Assembly: GCA_020058405.1 (NCBI GenBank)
Contig: JAGVEE010000369.1
Location: 1 to 7,827, forward strand
Source: Sphingobacteriales bacterium
GTDB lineage: Bacteria > Bacteroidota > Bacteroidia > Sphingobacteriales > Sphingobacteriaceae
DNA length: 7,827 bases
Direction: 5' to 3'
Positions 1-6,226 of this stretch are shown in pieces (the stretch's first letter is position 1; every line of letters begins with the position of its first letter). Position numbers and translations under genes: made by a program. The notes under the pieces were generated by a model. That model was not told the origin of the DNA and did not search any database. It saw only the letters and a program-made list of their open reading frames with translations.

Positions 1-531
1 ACTACCTGAAAAATCATCGAAATCATAGGTGAAAGGAGGATAATCTATTACTTCATTTTTATATCCAATCTTTAATGTGTCAGTTAATAATGAAAATACG
101 GATGCGTGTTTTTGAACTGATACTTTATCTTCACCGTTATAGAGTAACTCTCTCGATCTGATGATGGCATTACAAAGAAGTGTCAAATCCTTAATTTGCT
201 TACAGAACAGCTCATAATCTAGTTCATTATTCCAATAAGCATTTTCAGTTAAGAAGACAGCTCTTTTAAAGCTAAGTGAGCGTGTGCCATTAAGCATACT
301 TTTCATTTCCTTGTATGCTTCTTCGTAGTATTTAATACTCGTATCTATTTTGGGGATTTCATTCTTTGCTTTTATTAAGGAGTCCTTTTCTTTTTTATCA
401 ATAGGAGGTTTTCTTGTAATGGTTGCCATTTCTTTCTTTGGCATACGGATTAAACGAATGTGTTTATTACTAGAGTAACATCCAGTAAGAAGTATAAGAA
501 TTGTTATAAAAAAGATAGTATTCCGAATCAT
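1..531 (-). CDS. Lipoprotein paralogous to its upstream neighbour (C-terminus outside window)
   Basis: The first 177 codons are visible; the rest lies beyond base 1. Residues 1-18 form a lipoprotein signal peptide: MIRN, a hydrophobic stretch, then the lipobox LTGC with Cys18 as the acylated residue. A Lys-rich linker follows to about residue 65. Residues 68-177 align by eye with residues 105-209 of the neighbouring protein at 532-1845: FKRAVFLTENAYWNN here against LKRAVFIVENAYAEN there, and FTYDFDDF against FSYDFEDY. The missing part may therefore carry the same transglutaminase-like domain, which is inference. The ATG directly follows the neighbour's TAA (TAAATG), so the two genes are probably co-transcribed and translationally coupled. 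No obvious Lys-Asp/Glu surface-export signal follows Cys18, so the protein may stay on the periplasmic face of a membrane. Function is unknown. Confidence 0.85.
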   Translation of the reverse strand, partial: MIRNTIFFITILILLTGCYSSNKHIRLIRMPKKEMATITRKPPIDKKEKDSLIKAKNEIPKIDTSIKYYEEAYKEMKSMLNGTRSLSFKRAVFLTENAYWNNELDYELFCKQIKDLTLLCNAIIRSRELLYNGEDKVSVQKHASVFSLLTDTLKIGYKNEVIDYPPFTYDFDDFSGS

Positions 532-1845
532 TTATTTTCCATTAATTTCATTTAACAATTCGGTTGTTTTTTGTTGGTGTTCACGTTTACCCTTTTCGTC
601 GTTCACAGAACTTAACCAATTTTGATAGGCTTCGGCAGGCATTTCAGAGTAACCAATATTATCTAACTTCTCATATAATTGATTACGCTTGGTGTAAATC
701 TGAATTGCTTTTGGATCTTTTTGAAGTTGTGCAAGCGTTGGTCTGCCGTATTGTTGTGCTACATAATTAAATAAAGTGGTGTAATAATCTGCCTTGCACA
801 TTAATGCATTAATATTGTTAGGATGAAATTCTAATACTTTATTCAAGCATTCAAGACTGAATTTATCGAAGCCATATTTAATGGTGTATCCCTGTGCTAA
901 ATCAAACAAACAACTTGCGATAAGTTGTTTTGAGGTTAAAGCTTGCATGTAAATATTATTCTTGATTGCTTCTGATTTAATATAGCCCGAGCCTAGTATC
1001 CAAGCATCAGAAGTAATCTTGCCATTTGTTAATTCTAAATTACACAACCGCCCTTTATCGTCTTTAAATTTCACATAGGTATGTTGAGGAGAATATGCTA
1101 TGGTTGCACCTGATTTTAATTCATCGGATAGGATGCAATAAAGTAAAGGCAAAGAATGGCACTGACCTGATCGAGTATTTAAAAGCTTTGTTACAAACAT
1201 TTTCGTCCAGTCATTTCTACCCATATAATCTTCAAAGTCATAAGAGAAAGGATAATGAGTTTTATTTTCTGATTTCTGTGTAATCAGAATGGTATCTGAA
1301 AATAGTTGATGTAAGGTCATGTTTACTGCTAGTGTATTTTCCTTACTTAGTTTTTTAAGCTTTAGTTGTTTTTCGCAAAGTGCTAAGAGTTCGTTTAGTT
1401 GTGTAGAATATTGGTTATAGTTCAAGTTATTTTCAGCATAGGCATTCTCCACTATGAAAACAGCTCTTTTAAGAGAAGGCTTCTGTGTGTTATTAAGCAT
1501 TGTAACGAGCTCTTGATATGCCTTTTTATAACATGTAATTCCGAAGGAAGAATCGTTTACTGGAAACTCATATTTAATTCTATTTCTATTTTGATTGATG
1601 TTAGTCTTTTTAGCTTCTGAAATTATTTCTTGTGTTTCTCTTTGTCGTTGCCTCTCTTTTCTTAAATCTTCTTCGTAATGCTGAATCCCATTTGAAGGAA
1701 TAGACTTGTTTTTATTTTGAATATTTATAGCTGGGTTCTCTATGGTAGTATTTGATAAAGGAAATTGTTTAATAGCTGTCCTATTTTGAGAATAGACTTT
1801 TAATGAAAATATTAATAATATGATTTGCGCAACTAACTTATACAT
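532..1845 (-). CDS. Secreted transglutaminase-like protein with TPR-like tail
   Basis: A 437-residue protein of unknown substrate. Residues 1-19 look like a type I signal peptide (hydrophobic core LVAQIILLIFSL, probable cut before Gln20). Residues 55-90 are charged and Gln/Arg-rich, probably helical linker. Residues 105-209 are a helical block shared with the lipoprotein encoded just downstream. Residues 222-285 resemble a transglutaminase-like (cysteine-protease fold) core: Cys229 in SGQCHSLPLLY, His255 in SPQHTYVKF, and Glu271 in NLELTNG at the acidic position. The SirB1-type group has a similar small core followed by TPRs, and residues 308-365 here look like one or two TPR helical pairs (LECLNKVLEFHPNNINAL). 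A Cys-His-acid triad suggests a protease, amidase or crosslinking role in the periplasm, but a non-catalytic role cannot be excluded. The gene heads a two-gene unit with the lipoprotein gene. Confidence 0.8.
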   Translation of the reverse strand: MYKLVAQIILLIFSLKVYSQNRTAIKQFPLSNTTIENPAINIQNKNKSIPSNGIQHYEEDLRKERQRQRETQEIISEAKKTNINQNRNRIKYEFPVNDSSFGITCYKKAYQELVTMLNNTQKPSLKRAVFIVENAYAENNLNYNQYSTQLNELLALCEKQLKLKKLSKENTLAVNMTLHQLFSDTILITQKSENKTHYPFSYDFEDYMGRNDWTKMFVTKLLNTRSGQCHSLPLLYCILSDELKSGATIAYSPQHTYVKFKDDKGRLCNLELTNGKITSDAWILGSGYIKSEAIKNNIYMQALTSKQLIASCLFDLAQGYTIKYGFDKFSLECLNKVLEFHPNNINALMCKADYYTTLFNYVAQQYGRPTLAQLQKDPKAIQIYTKRNQLYEKLDNIGYSEMPAEAYQNWLSSVNDEKGKREHQQKTTELLNEINGK

Positions 1846-1849
1846 CTAT

Positions 1850-1870
1850 GTTTGTAATAACTTTACAAAC
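1850..1870. promoter_or_regulatory. Perfect inverted repeat just upstream of the transglutaminase-like gene
   Basis: GTTTGTAA (1850-1857) and TTACAAAC (1863-1870) are perfect 8-bp inverted arms with a 5-bp spacer. The element ends 4 bp before the ATG of the minus-strand gene starting at 1845. It could be an operator for a dimeric regulator or a small hairpin in the 5' leader covering the ribosome-binding region. The arms and spacing are seen directly; the role is inferred. Confidence 0.4.
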
Positions 1871-1905
1871 GAAATAAAATTATTTTGCATCTACAACCTC
1901 TATTC

Positions 1906-1936
1906 GGAATAAAATTATTCCAATTTGGAATAATTT
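1906..1936. promoter_or_regulatory. Overlapping GGAATAA/TTATTCC inverted repeats
   Basis: Two palindromes share a half. GGAATAA (1906-1912) pairs with TTATTCC (1915-1921), and AAATTATTCCA (1912-1922) pairs with TGGAATAATTT (1926-1936), a perfect 11-bp inverted repeat with a 3-bp spacer. The three alternating half-sites lie 60-90 bp upstream of the ATG at 1845, in the 184-bp gap after aminopeptidase P. This spacing would suit a regulator binding site for the transglutaminase-like/lipoprotein pair. A terminator for the upstream gene is less likely because there is no GC-rich stem or clear T run. A weaker AT-only inverted repeat (AATTAA/TTAATT, 1991-2005) lies nearer the aminopeptidase stop. Nothing else stands out in this gap. 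Confidence 0.35.
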
Positions 1937-2029
1937 GCATTTAAATAAATAAAAATGAACATAAATTCATATTATATTCAACCTGCAAGAAATTAATTCT
2001 TAATTAGCGCTTCTCGCCTGAACGATTTA

Positions 2030-3316
2030 TTATTTCATTAACTCTTCAATCTCTTCTACTTCTATCGGAATGTTCGCCATTAAATCGATGTTGCCATTTT
2101 TAGTAATGAGGATATCGTTTTCTAATCGAATTCCTAAACCTTCTTCCGGAATATAAATGCCTGGCTCGCAGGTGAACACCATGCCGGCTTTCATTTTTTC
2201 GTAACGGTTGCCAATATCGTGTACGTCTAAGCCTAAGAAATGTGAGGTGCCATGCATGAAATATTTTTTATACAAAGGCACATCAGCATTTTGTTTGCTT
2301 ACATCGTGCTTGTCTATTAATTTTAACCCAATTAATTCCGACTCCATAAGTTTACCCACTTCTTTGTGGTACTCATCTAAAATGGTTCCCTCTACCAACA
2401 TATTTGTAGCTGCTTTCATTACACGTAACACTGCATTGTAAACATCTTTTTGTCGCGATGTAAACTTCCCATTCACAGGAATAGATCTCGATAAATCTGC
2501 ATTGTAGTTCGCATACTCTGCACCAAAGTCTAACAAAATTACATCTCCATTATTACATGCTCTATTGTTTTCATTATAGTGCAACACAATAGCACTCGGC
2601 CCCGATGCAATAATTGGATTGTAAGCATGACCTGTAGCACGGTTTCGAATAAATTCGTGAATAATTTCTGCTTCAATTTCGTATTCTGTCACACCTGGTT
2701 TTACAAACCCCAATATTCTGCGAAATGCTTTCTCGGTAATATCGCATGCAGTTTGCAATAATTCAATTTCATAAGTAGATTTTACTGCACGCAATTCTCT
2801 AAATATTGGAGCAGCACGTTCGTACTTATGCATAGGATATTGCTCCATTAATTGTTTTGCAAAACGGATGTCTCTATATTGATTGATATGTACGTACCTA
2901 TCGTTTTCATTACTGTTGATGTATACATACTCGCAATGATGCATGAGCATTGGAAATATATTTTTATAATCATCTAACCAAAATATAGAGCGTAGGCCCG
3001 ATGTTTGAAAGGCTTCTTCTTTGGTGTATTTATGACCTTCCCAAATAGCAATGTGTTCGTTAGTTTTTTTCAAAAACAACACTTCTCTGTATGCAGGTAT
3101 GGGTGAATCTGGAAAAGAAATAAATATACTTTCTTCTTGATCGATACCCGTTAACCAAAACAAATCTGGGTTTTGGTGGAAGGTATAATTCTGATCGCCA
3201 CTACGCGGAAACTCATCATTAGAATGAATAATAGCCATTGCTTTTGGCTTTAACTTTTCATTGAAACGTTTTCTGTTTTCGATAAACAAATCAGATTTTA
3301 TAGAGGTGTATTTCAT
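2030..3316 (-). CDS. pepP: Aminopeptidase P (Xaa-Pro aminopeptidase, M24B)
   Basis: A 428-residue cytoplasmic metallopeptidase that removes the N-terminal residue when proline is second. The N-terminal AMP_N domain (about residues 1-165) includes NPDLFWLTGIDQEES. The C-terminal pita-bread domain carries all five metal ligands: Asp263 (LLDFGAEY), Asp274 (NADLSRS), His359 (HGTSHFLGLD), Glu384 (CEPGIYI) and Glu399 (GIRLEND). The usual substrate-site histidines are also present at His246 (LHYNEN) and His366 (DVHD). Length is normal and no signal peptide is seen. The start is set at the ATG at 3316 (MKYTSIKSDLF). The frame stays open to an ATG at 3361, but those 15 extra residues (MASICTFAHLSICTF) are translated octamer repeat and not family sequence. 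The leader upstream of 3316 is therefore entirely repeat, with no Shine-Dalgarno. It is co-oriented with alanine dehydrogenase but separated from it by the antisense cassette at 3317-3961. Confidence 0.95.
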   Translation of the reverse strand: MKYTSIKSDLFIENRKRFNEKLKPKAMAIIHSNDEFPRSGDQNYTFHQNPDLFWLTGIDQEESIFISFPDSPIPAYREVLFLKKTNEHIAIWEGHKYTKEEAFQTSGLRSIFWLDDYKNIFPMLMHHCEYVYINSNENDRYVHINQYRDIRFAKQLMEQYPMHKYERAAPIFRELRAVKSTYEIELLQTACDITEKAFRRILGFVKPGVTEYEIEAEIIHEFIRNRATGHAYNPIIASGPSAIVLHYNENNRACNNGDVILLDFGAEYANYNADLSRSIPVNGKFTSRQKDVYNAVLRVMKAATNMLVEGTILDEYHKEVGKLMESELIGLKLIDKHDVSKQNADVPLYKKYFMHGTSHFLGLDVHDIGNRYEKMKAGMVFTCEPGIYIPEEGLGIRLENDILITKNGNIDLMANIPIEVEEIEELMK

Positions 3317-3356
3317 AAATGTGCAAATACTTAAATGTGCAAATGTGCAAATGGAA
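3317..3356. repeat. Octamer repeat tract, left of the four-helix-bundle gene
   Basis: Four tandem 8-bp units occupy 3320-3351. On the plus strand they are TGTGCAAA, TACTTAAA, TGTGCAAA and TGTGCAAA (minus-strand form TTTGCACA). They begin 4 bases upstream of the pepP start codon. The tract ends in a 16-mer (3341-3356, AAATGTGCAAATGGAA) that recurs exactly at 3820-3835 beyond the four-helix-bundle gene. Its orientation is opposite to the tract at 3887-3957. Confidence 0.85.
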
Positions 3357-3455
3357 GCCACTGAGGTGCTATTTGCATCTTTGTATTTTGCAAATTATTA
3401 AATTATTTGCTAAGTTTAATATTAAATATAAATCATTTAAATTGTGCATGGGATT

Positions 3456-3797
3456 ATGGAGCGGGAGAATATTATACTAATAAAATCAATATCTTTTTCG
3501 GGTAGGATAATCGGTTTTACGAGAAAGTTGAAAGACATCAAAGAGTTTGATTTAGCTCGACAGTTATTTAAATCAGGAACATCAATCGGGGCAAATATTC
3601 ACGAAGCACAGTCGGCAGAAAGCAAAAGGGATTTTATTCATAAATTAAAAATCGCTGATAAAGAAGCAGAGGAAACAAAGTATTGGTTAATACTAATTAT
3701 CGAAAATTTTGAATTGGAAGAATCACAGGAACTAATGGAAGAATTAATAAACATTAAAAGAATCCTTGGCAAAATAATAGCAACATCACGAAAATAA
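3456..3797 (+). CDS. Four-helix-bundle protein (S23 / 23S rRNA intervening-sequence family)
   Basis: A 113-residue, highly charged helical protein. The family signature is plain: LFKSGTSIGANIHEA (residues 38-51), SKRDFIHKLKIADKEA (56-71) and ETKYWL (73-78), spread over four predicted amphipathic helices. Relatives were first described inside 23S rRNA intervening sequences, and the diversity-generating-retroelement accessory protein Avd shares the fold. Family members are usually small, basic, ring-forming nucleic-acid binders, but the job of stand-alone copies is not known. The ATG at 3456 is chosen because MERENII fits family N-termini; an in-frame GTG at 3444 would add only four residues. 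It is the only plus-strand gene between 1 and 7263, antisense to the genes around it. Octamer repeats lie on both sides, and a long inverted repeat starts in its stop codon. No reverse transcriptase or rRNA is nearby. Confidence 0.9.
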   Translation: MERENIILIKSISFSGRIIGFTRKLKDIKEFDLARQLFKSGTSIGANIHEAQSAESKRDFIHKLKIADKEAEETKYWLILIIENFELEESQELMEELINIKRILGKIIATSRK

Positions 3798-3835
3798 ATG
3801 TGTAAATACGTAAATACGAAAATGTGCAAATGGAA
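3797..3835. repeat. Octamer repeat tract directly after the four-helix-bundle stop codon
   Basis: Four tandem units occupy 3799-3830 on the plus strand: TGTGTAAA, TACGTAAA, TACGAAAA and TGTGCAAA. The tract then ends in TGGAA like the left tract; 3820-3835 is identical to 3341-3356. Bases 3797-3831 are the left arm of the inverted repeat described at 3797-3959. Confidence 0.85.
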
Positions 3836-3886
3836 CTTACTAATTGCAAAATTGTAACATGCAAATAGCACATAGGTAACCACCAA

Positions 3887-3957
3887 TTTGCACATTTGCA
3901 TATTTACCCATTTGCACATTTAAAATTTGCACATTTACGCATTTACGTATTTGCACA
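3887..3957. repeat. Nine-unit octamer repeat tract, inverted orientation
   Basis: Nine consecutive units read on the plus strand. TTTGCACA occurs four times (3887, 3911, 3926, 3950), interspersed with TTTGCATA, TTTACCCA, a 7-base TTTAAAA, TTTACGCA and TTTACGTA. The tract ends 4 bases before the ald stop codon. Most changes between units are transitions that keep the alternating pyrimidine-purine pattern after the leading TT. Confidence 0.85.
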
Positions 3958-3961
3958 TTGG

Positions 3962-5182
3962 TTACTGTTGTGCCGCTACCAATAAATCTAAATCTTTAAA
4001 CGGTAGCTTATATTGGTTTGATAAATATTTATTAGTGATGTGTCCGTTGTACATGTATACTCCGCTGCGAATACCTGCATTGCTCCACAAATAATTTTTC
4101 ATACCTCCTGCTTCACCAAGTTCTAGTAAGATGGGTGTAAAAATATTAGTTAAAGCATAAGATGCAGTACGTGCCACTCGCGATGCAATGTTTGGAACAC
4201 AATAATGTATTACATCGTGATGTTTAAAAACAGGATTGGTATGATTCGTTACGTGTGATGTTTCGAAGCATCCACCTTGATCGATGCTCACATCAATAAT
4301 AATCGAATCTGCTTTCATTCTGCTCACCATATCTTCTGAAACAATGCATGGGCTGCGGCCTTCTTTTGCACGCATGGCGCCAATAGCAACATCACATTTA
4401 GATAATGCCTTTTGTAAAACCACTGGTTGCAAAACTGAAGTAAAAATTCTACTTCCTATATTGTTTTGTAATCGGCGCAAATGGTACACAGAATTGTCGA
4501 ACACTTTTACATCTGCACCCAAGGCCAAGGCTGTGCGTGCAGCATATTCGCCTACAGTACCTGCACCAATAATTACAATTTCTGTTGGAGGAATTCCTGT
4601 AACACCACCCAGTAATAATCCTTTACCGTTGTGTGTGCATAATAATTCGGATGCAATGTGTATAGAAGCGGTTCCTACAATTTCACTCATAGAGCGTACT
4701 ACTGTAAGGATCTCTCCTTCGTCGCGTAAATATTCGTAAGCAACTGCGGTAATATTTTTTTGTACTAAGAGTTTTAAGTAATCTGCTTTTAAGGTCGAAA
4801 CTTGCAAACCAGAAATTAAGGTTTGTCCGCCACGCATCATATTTATTTCTTCAATAGTTGGGGGTTCTACTTTTATAATTACATCCGACTCCCAAATTTT
4901 CTTGGCATCGTATGCAATTTGTCCGCCTTCTTCGGCATAATCTTTATCTGGGAATTTAGCTGCATTGCCCGCACCGGTTTCTATGTGCACTTCATGACCG
5001 TTGTTTACTAATAAACCAACCGATAAAGGGGTTAAGGCAATTCTGTTTTCTTGGAAAGTAGTTTCTTTAGGAATGCCAATATTTAAATTGTGCTTTCTGT
5101 TTTTAATTGCCATTAATGCCTCTTGCGGCATTAACATTGCTTGTTTCGCAATTTCTGAAAAACCTTTTTGTCCGCTGCTCAT
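3962..5182 (-). CDS. ald: Alanine dehydrogenase, N-terminally extended form
   Basis: A 406-residue NAD-dependent oxidoreductase of the alanine dehydrogenase/transhydrogenase family, expected to interconvert L-alanine and pyruvate plus ammonia. The catalytic half starts at NIGIPKE (34-40). Arg47 (ENRIALTP) and Lys104 (VIIKVEPP) match the pyruvate-binding Arg and Lys of characterised enzymes. The Rossmann nucleotide site is IGAGTVGEYAA (205-215), and Asp301 in VSIDQGGCFETS matches the catalytic Asp. The position normally held by the second catalytic residue, His in the TYLHLA motif, appears as Gln127 in LISGLQVST. A 33-residue N-terminal extension precedes the core; similar extensions seem familiar from Bacteroidota relatives, so the first ATG is kept. 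Tryptophan dioxygenase lies 52 bp upstream on the same strand, so the two may share a transcript. Given the His-to-Gln change, altered kinetics or another amino-acid or imino-acid substrate is possible. Confidence 0.88.
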   Translation of the reverse strand: MSSGQKGFSEIAKQAMLMPQEALMAIKNRKHNLNIGIPKETTFQENRIALTPLSVGLLVNNGHEVHIETGAGNAAKFPDKDYAEEGGQIAYDAKKIWESDVIIKVEPPTIEEINMMRGGQTLISGLQVSTLKADYLKLLVQKNITAVAYEYLRDEGEILTVVRSMSEIVGTASIHIASELLCTHNGKGLLLGGVTGIPPTEIVIIGAGTVGEYAARTALALGADVKVFDNSVYHLRRLQNNIGSRIFTSVLQPVVLQKALSKCDVAIGAMRAKEGRSPCIVSEDMVSRMKADSIIIDVSIDQGGCFETSHVTNHTNPVFKHHDVIHYCVPNIASRVARTASYALTNIFTPILLELGEAGGMKNYLWSNAGIRSGVYMYNGHITNKYLSNQYKLPFKDLDLLVAAQQ

Positions 5183-5234
5183 TTTAAATTGGGCTAGAAT
5201 ATAAAGATAAGAAAATCTGCTTGTTAATAGAAGC

Positions 5235-6188
5235 CTATTTTAAATCCTTTAAGATGTTTTCGACCCAACCTTTACCCCATTCTTCGGTTTCTTGATTGGT
5301 CCAAAGTTCTGGGTAAAAAATGCGTTTTTGGAAACGTGGAGGTAAATATTTTTGCCAATTGGTTCCACCTGTAGCCTTAATATCTGAAGGGTCTTTGTGT
5401 AAATAACGCACCGCCGATTTGTAATGTACCAATGGCCAATTTACGTTTACACTGATATCGAATTTACGCATCGCTTCCTTAATTTCTGGCGAAGTGCTGT
5501 TCAGTTTTTTATAAACGCTGTATAAATTATTTTCGAATCTATCTGTTGCTAATTTAGAAAAGGTGCTTAAGTATTTTTCTTCGAACTGAATTAAGGTAAG
5601 TGTTTTTTTACCCGTGCTTAATTCGGTTGCACCGTGTTTCCAATAAATGTTTGCCAAATATTTATCGGCATCAAATTTTTCTTTCTTAAAATCTTCGCGA
5701 ACATCTTTATCAACTAAATTGATAAAATCAGTTGCATAAATTTCAATCATTCTGTATTGTGCAGATTGAAATCCGCTTGCAGGTAATAAAGCCATTCTGT
5801 ATTTCAGAAACTGCTCCTTCTCCATGCCATCTACCATTACATCAAACGAACCGGTGAGTAATTCGAAATAACGATTTACACGAGTCATTCTGTCTAAAAA
5901 AAACTTTTCAGTAATATCAACCTTTGCACACATCTGTTCGCACTCACTCAATATCATTTTGAAATATAATTCGGTAACCTGATGGTACATAATGAAAATA
6001 TTTTCATCAGGAAATGCGGTACGAGGATTTTGTAAACTCAACAACGTATCTAAATGAATGTAATCCCAATACGTTAAATATTCAGAATACAATAAACCAT
6101 CCAGATAAGATACCAGGTCTTGGCCCATGTTATCATACTTCTCTTTTAGTTTCTGTATTCTATCAAGTATATCCTGACTTAGTTCCAT
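5235..6188 (-). CDS. kynA: Tryptophan 2,3-dioxygenase
   Basis: A 317-residue cytoplasmic heme dioxygenase that opens the indole ring of L-tryptophan to N-formylkynurenine, the first step of the kynurenine pathway. The family pattern is clear. YLTYWDYIHLDTLLSLQNP (37-55) is the substrate-side N-terminal region. His69 in MYHQVTELYFKM corresponds to the distal-pocket His, and Arg146 in SGFQSAQYR to the carboxylate-binding Arg. His255 in WPLVHYKSAVRYL is the probable proximal heme ligand. The ATGGTNWQKYLP segment (272-283) matches the conserved Gly-rich loop near the active site, and FYPELW (291-296) closes the fold. Length is within the normal bacterial range. The gene lies 43 bp downstream of the SDR gene and 52 bp upstream of ald, all on one strand, consistent with a short operon. 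No kynureninase or formamidase gene is visible. Confidence 0.95.
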   Translation of the reverse strand: MELSQDILDRIQKLKEKYDNMGQDLVSYLDGLLYSEYLTYWDYIHLDTLLSLQNPRTAFPDENIFIMYHQVTELYFKMILSECEQMCAKVDITEKFFLDRMTRVNRYFELLTGSFDVMVDGMEKEQFLKYRMALLPASGFQSAQYRMIEIYATDFINLVDKDVREDFKKEKFDADKYLANIYWKHGATELSTGKKTLTLIQFEEKYLSTFSKLATDRFENNLYSVYKKLNSTSPEIKEAMRKFDISVNVNWPLVHYKSAVRYLHKDPSDIKATGGTNWQKYLPPRFQKRIFYPELWTNQETEEWGKGWVENILKDLK

Positions 6189-6226
6189 ATTAATTTTATT
6201 AGGTTGAATATAGGTTGGCTTGTTTA

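Larger units (their letters stand above)
3797..3959. terminator. Long imperfect inverted repeat between convergent genes, possible bidirectional terminator or structured RNA
   Basis: Arms 3797-3831 and 3925-3959 are complementary at 32 of 35 positions; one of the three mismatches is a G-U wobble in a plus-strand transcript. The 93-base loop holds a second pairing option: 3820-3833 is perfectly complementary to 3908-3921 over 14 bases. The left arm begins inside the stop codon of the four-helix-bundle gene and the right arm ends 3 bp from the ald stop codon, so the structure lies exactly between two converging genes. The stem is AT-rich and lacks a classical GC stem with a T run. Termination is therefore only one possibility beside a stable RNA or protein-binding structure. 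Confidence 0.4.
3317..3961. other. Repeat-bounded four-helix-bundle cassette between ald and pepP
   Basis: The entire interval from the base before the pepP start codon to the base before the ald stop codon consists of octamer repeat, an antisense S23-type gene and more octamer repeat. The left tract (3320-3351) and first right tract (3799-3830) are direct copies; the second right tract (3887-3957) is inverted. Removing the cassette would leave two co-oriented genes almost touching, as expected if it had been inserted between them. No transposase or clear target-site duplication is seen, so calling it mobile is inference. Confidence 0.4.

Noticed and set aside
1991..2005. AATTAA/TTAATT inverted repeat as pepP terminator
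   Set aside because: The stem is only 6 AT pairs and no T run follows on the minus strand, so it is not distinguishable from AT-rich background.
3357..3455. Promoter for the four-helix-bundle gene or pepP
   Set aside because: TTTG occurs several times, but no full TAnnTTTG with a properly spaced -33 TTTG could be found on either strand; the 12-bp palindrome TTTAATATTAAA (3415-3426) is unremarkable in such AT-rich DNA.
3638..3919. Minus-strand 93-codon reading frame starting MCKWVNMQMCKL
   Set aside because: Its N-terminus is translated octamer repeat and the rest is antisense to the four-helix-bundle gene; there is no family similarity.
3887..3957. Possible CRISPR array
   Set aside because: Units are 8 bp, contiguous and degenerate, with no spacers and no cas genes.
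3317..3961. Diversity-generating retroelement, since Avd resembles the S23 fold
   Set aside because: No reverse transcriptase, template repeat/variable repeat pair or C-type lectin target gene is visible in the window.
4284..4739. Plus-strand 151-codon reading frame
   Set aside because: It lies wholly antisense inside ald, which has convincing family motifs; the translated product is low-complexity and unrecognised.
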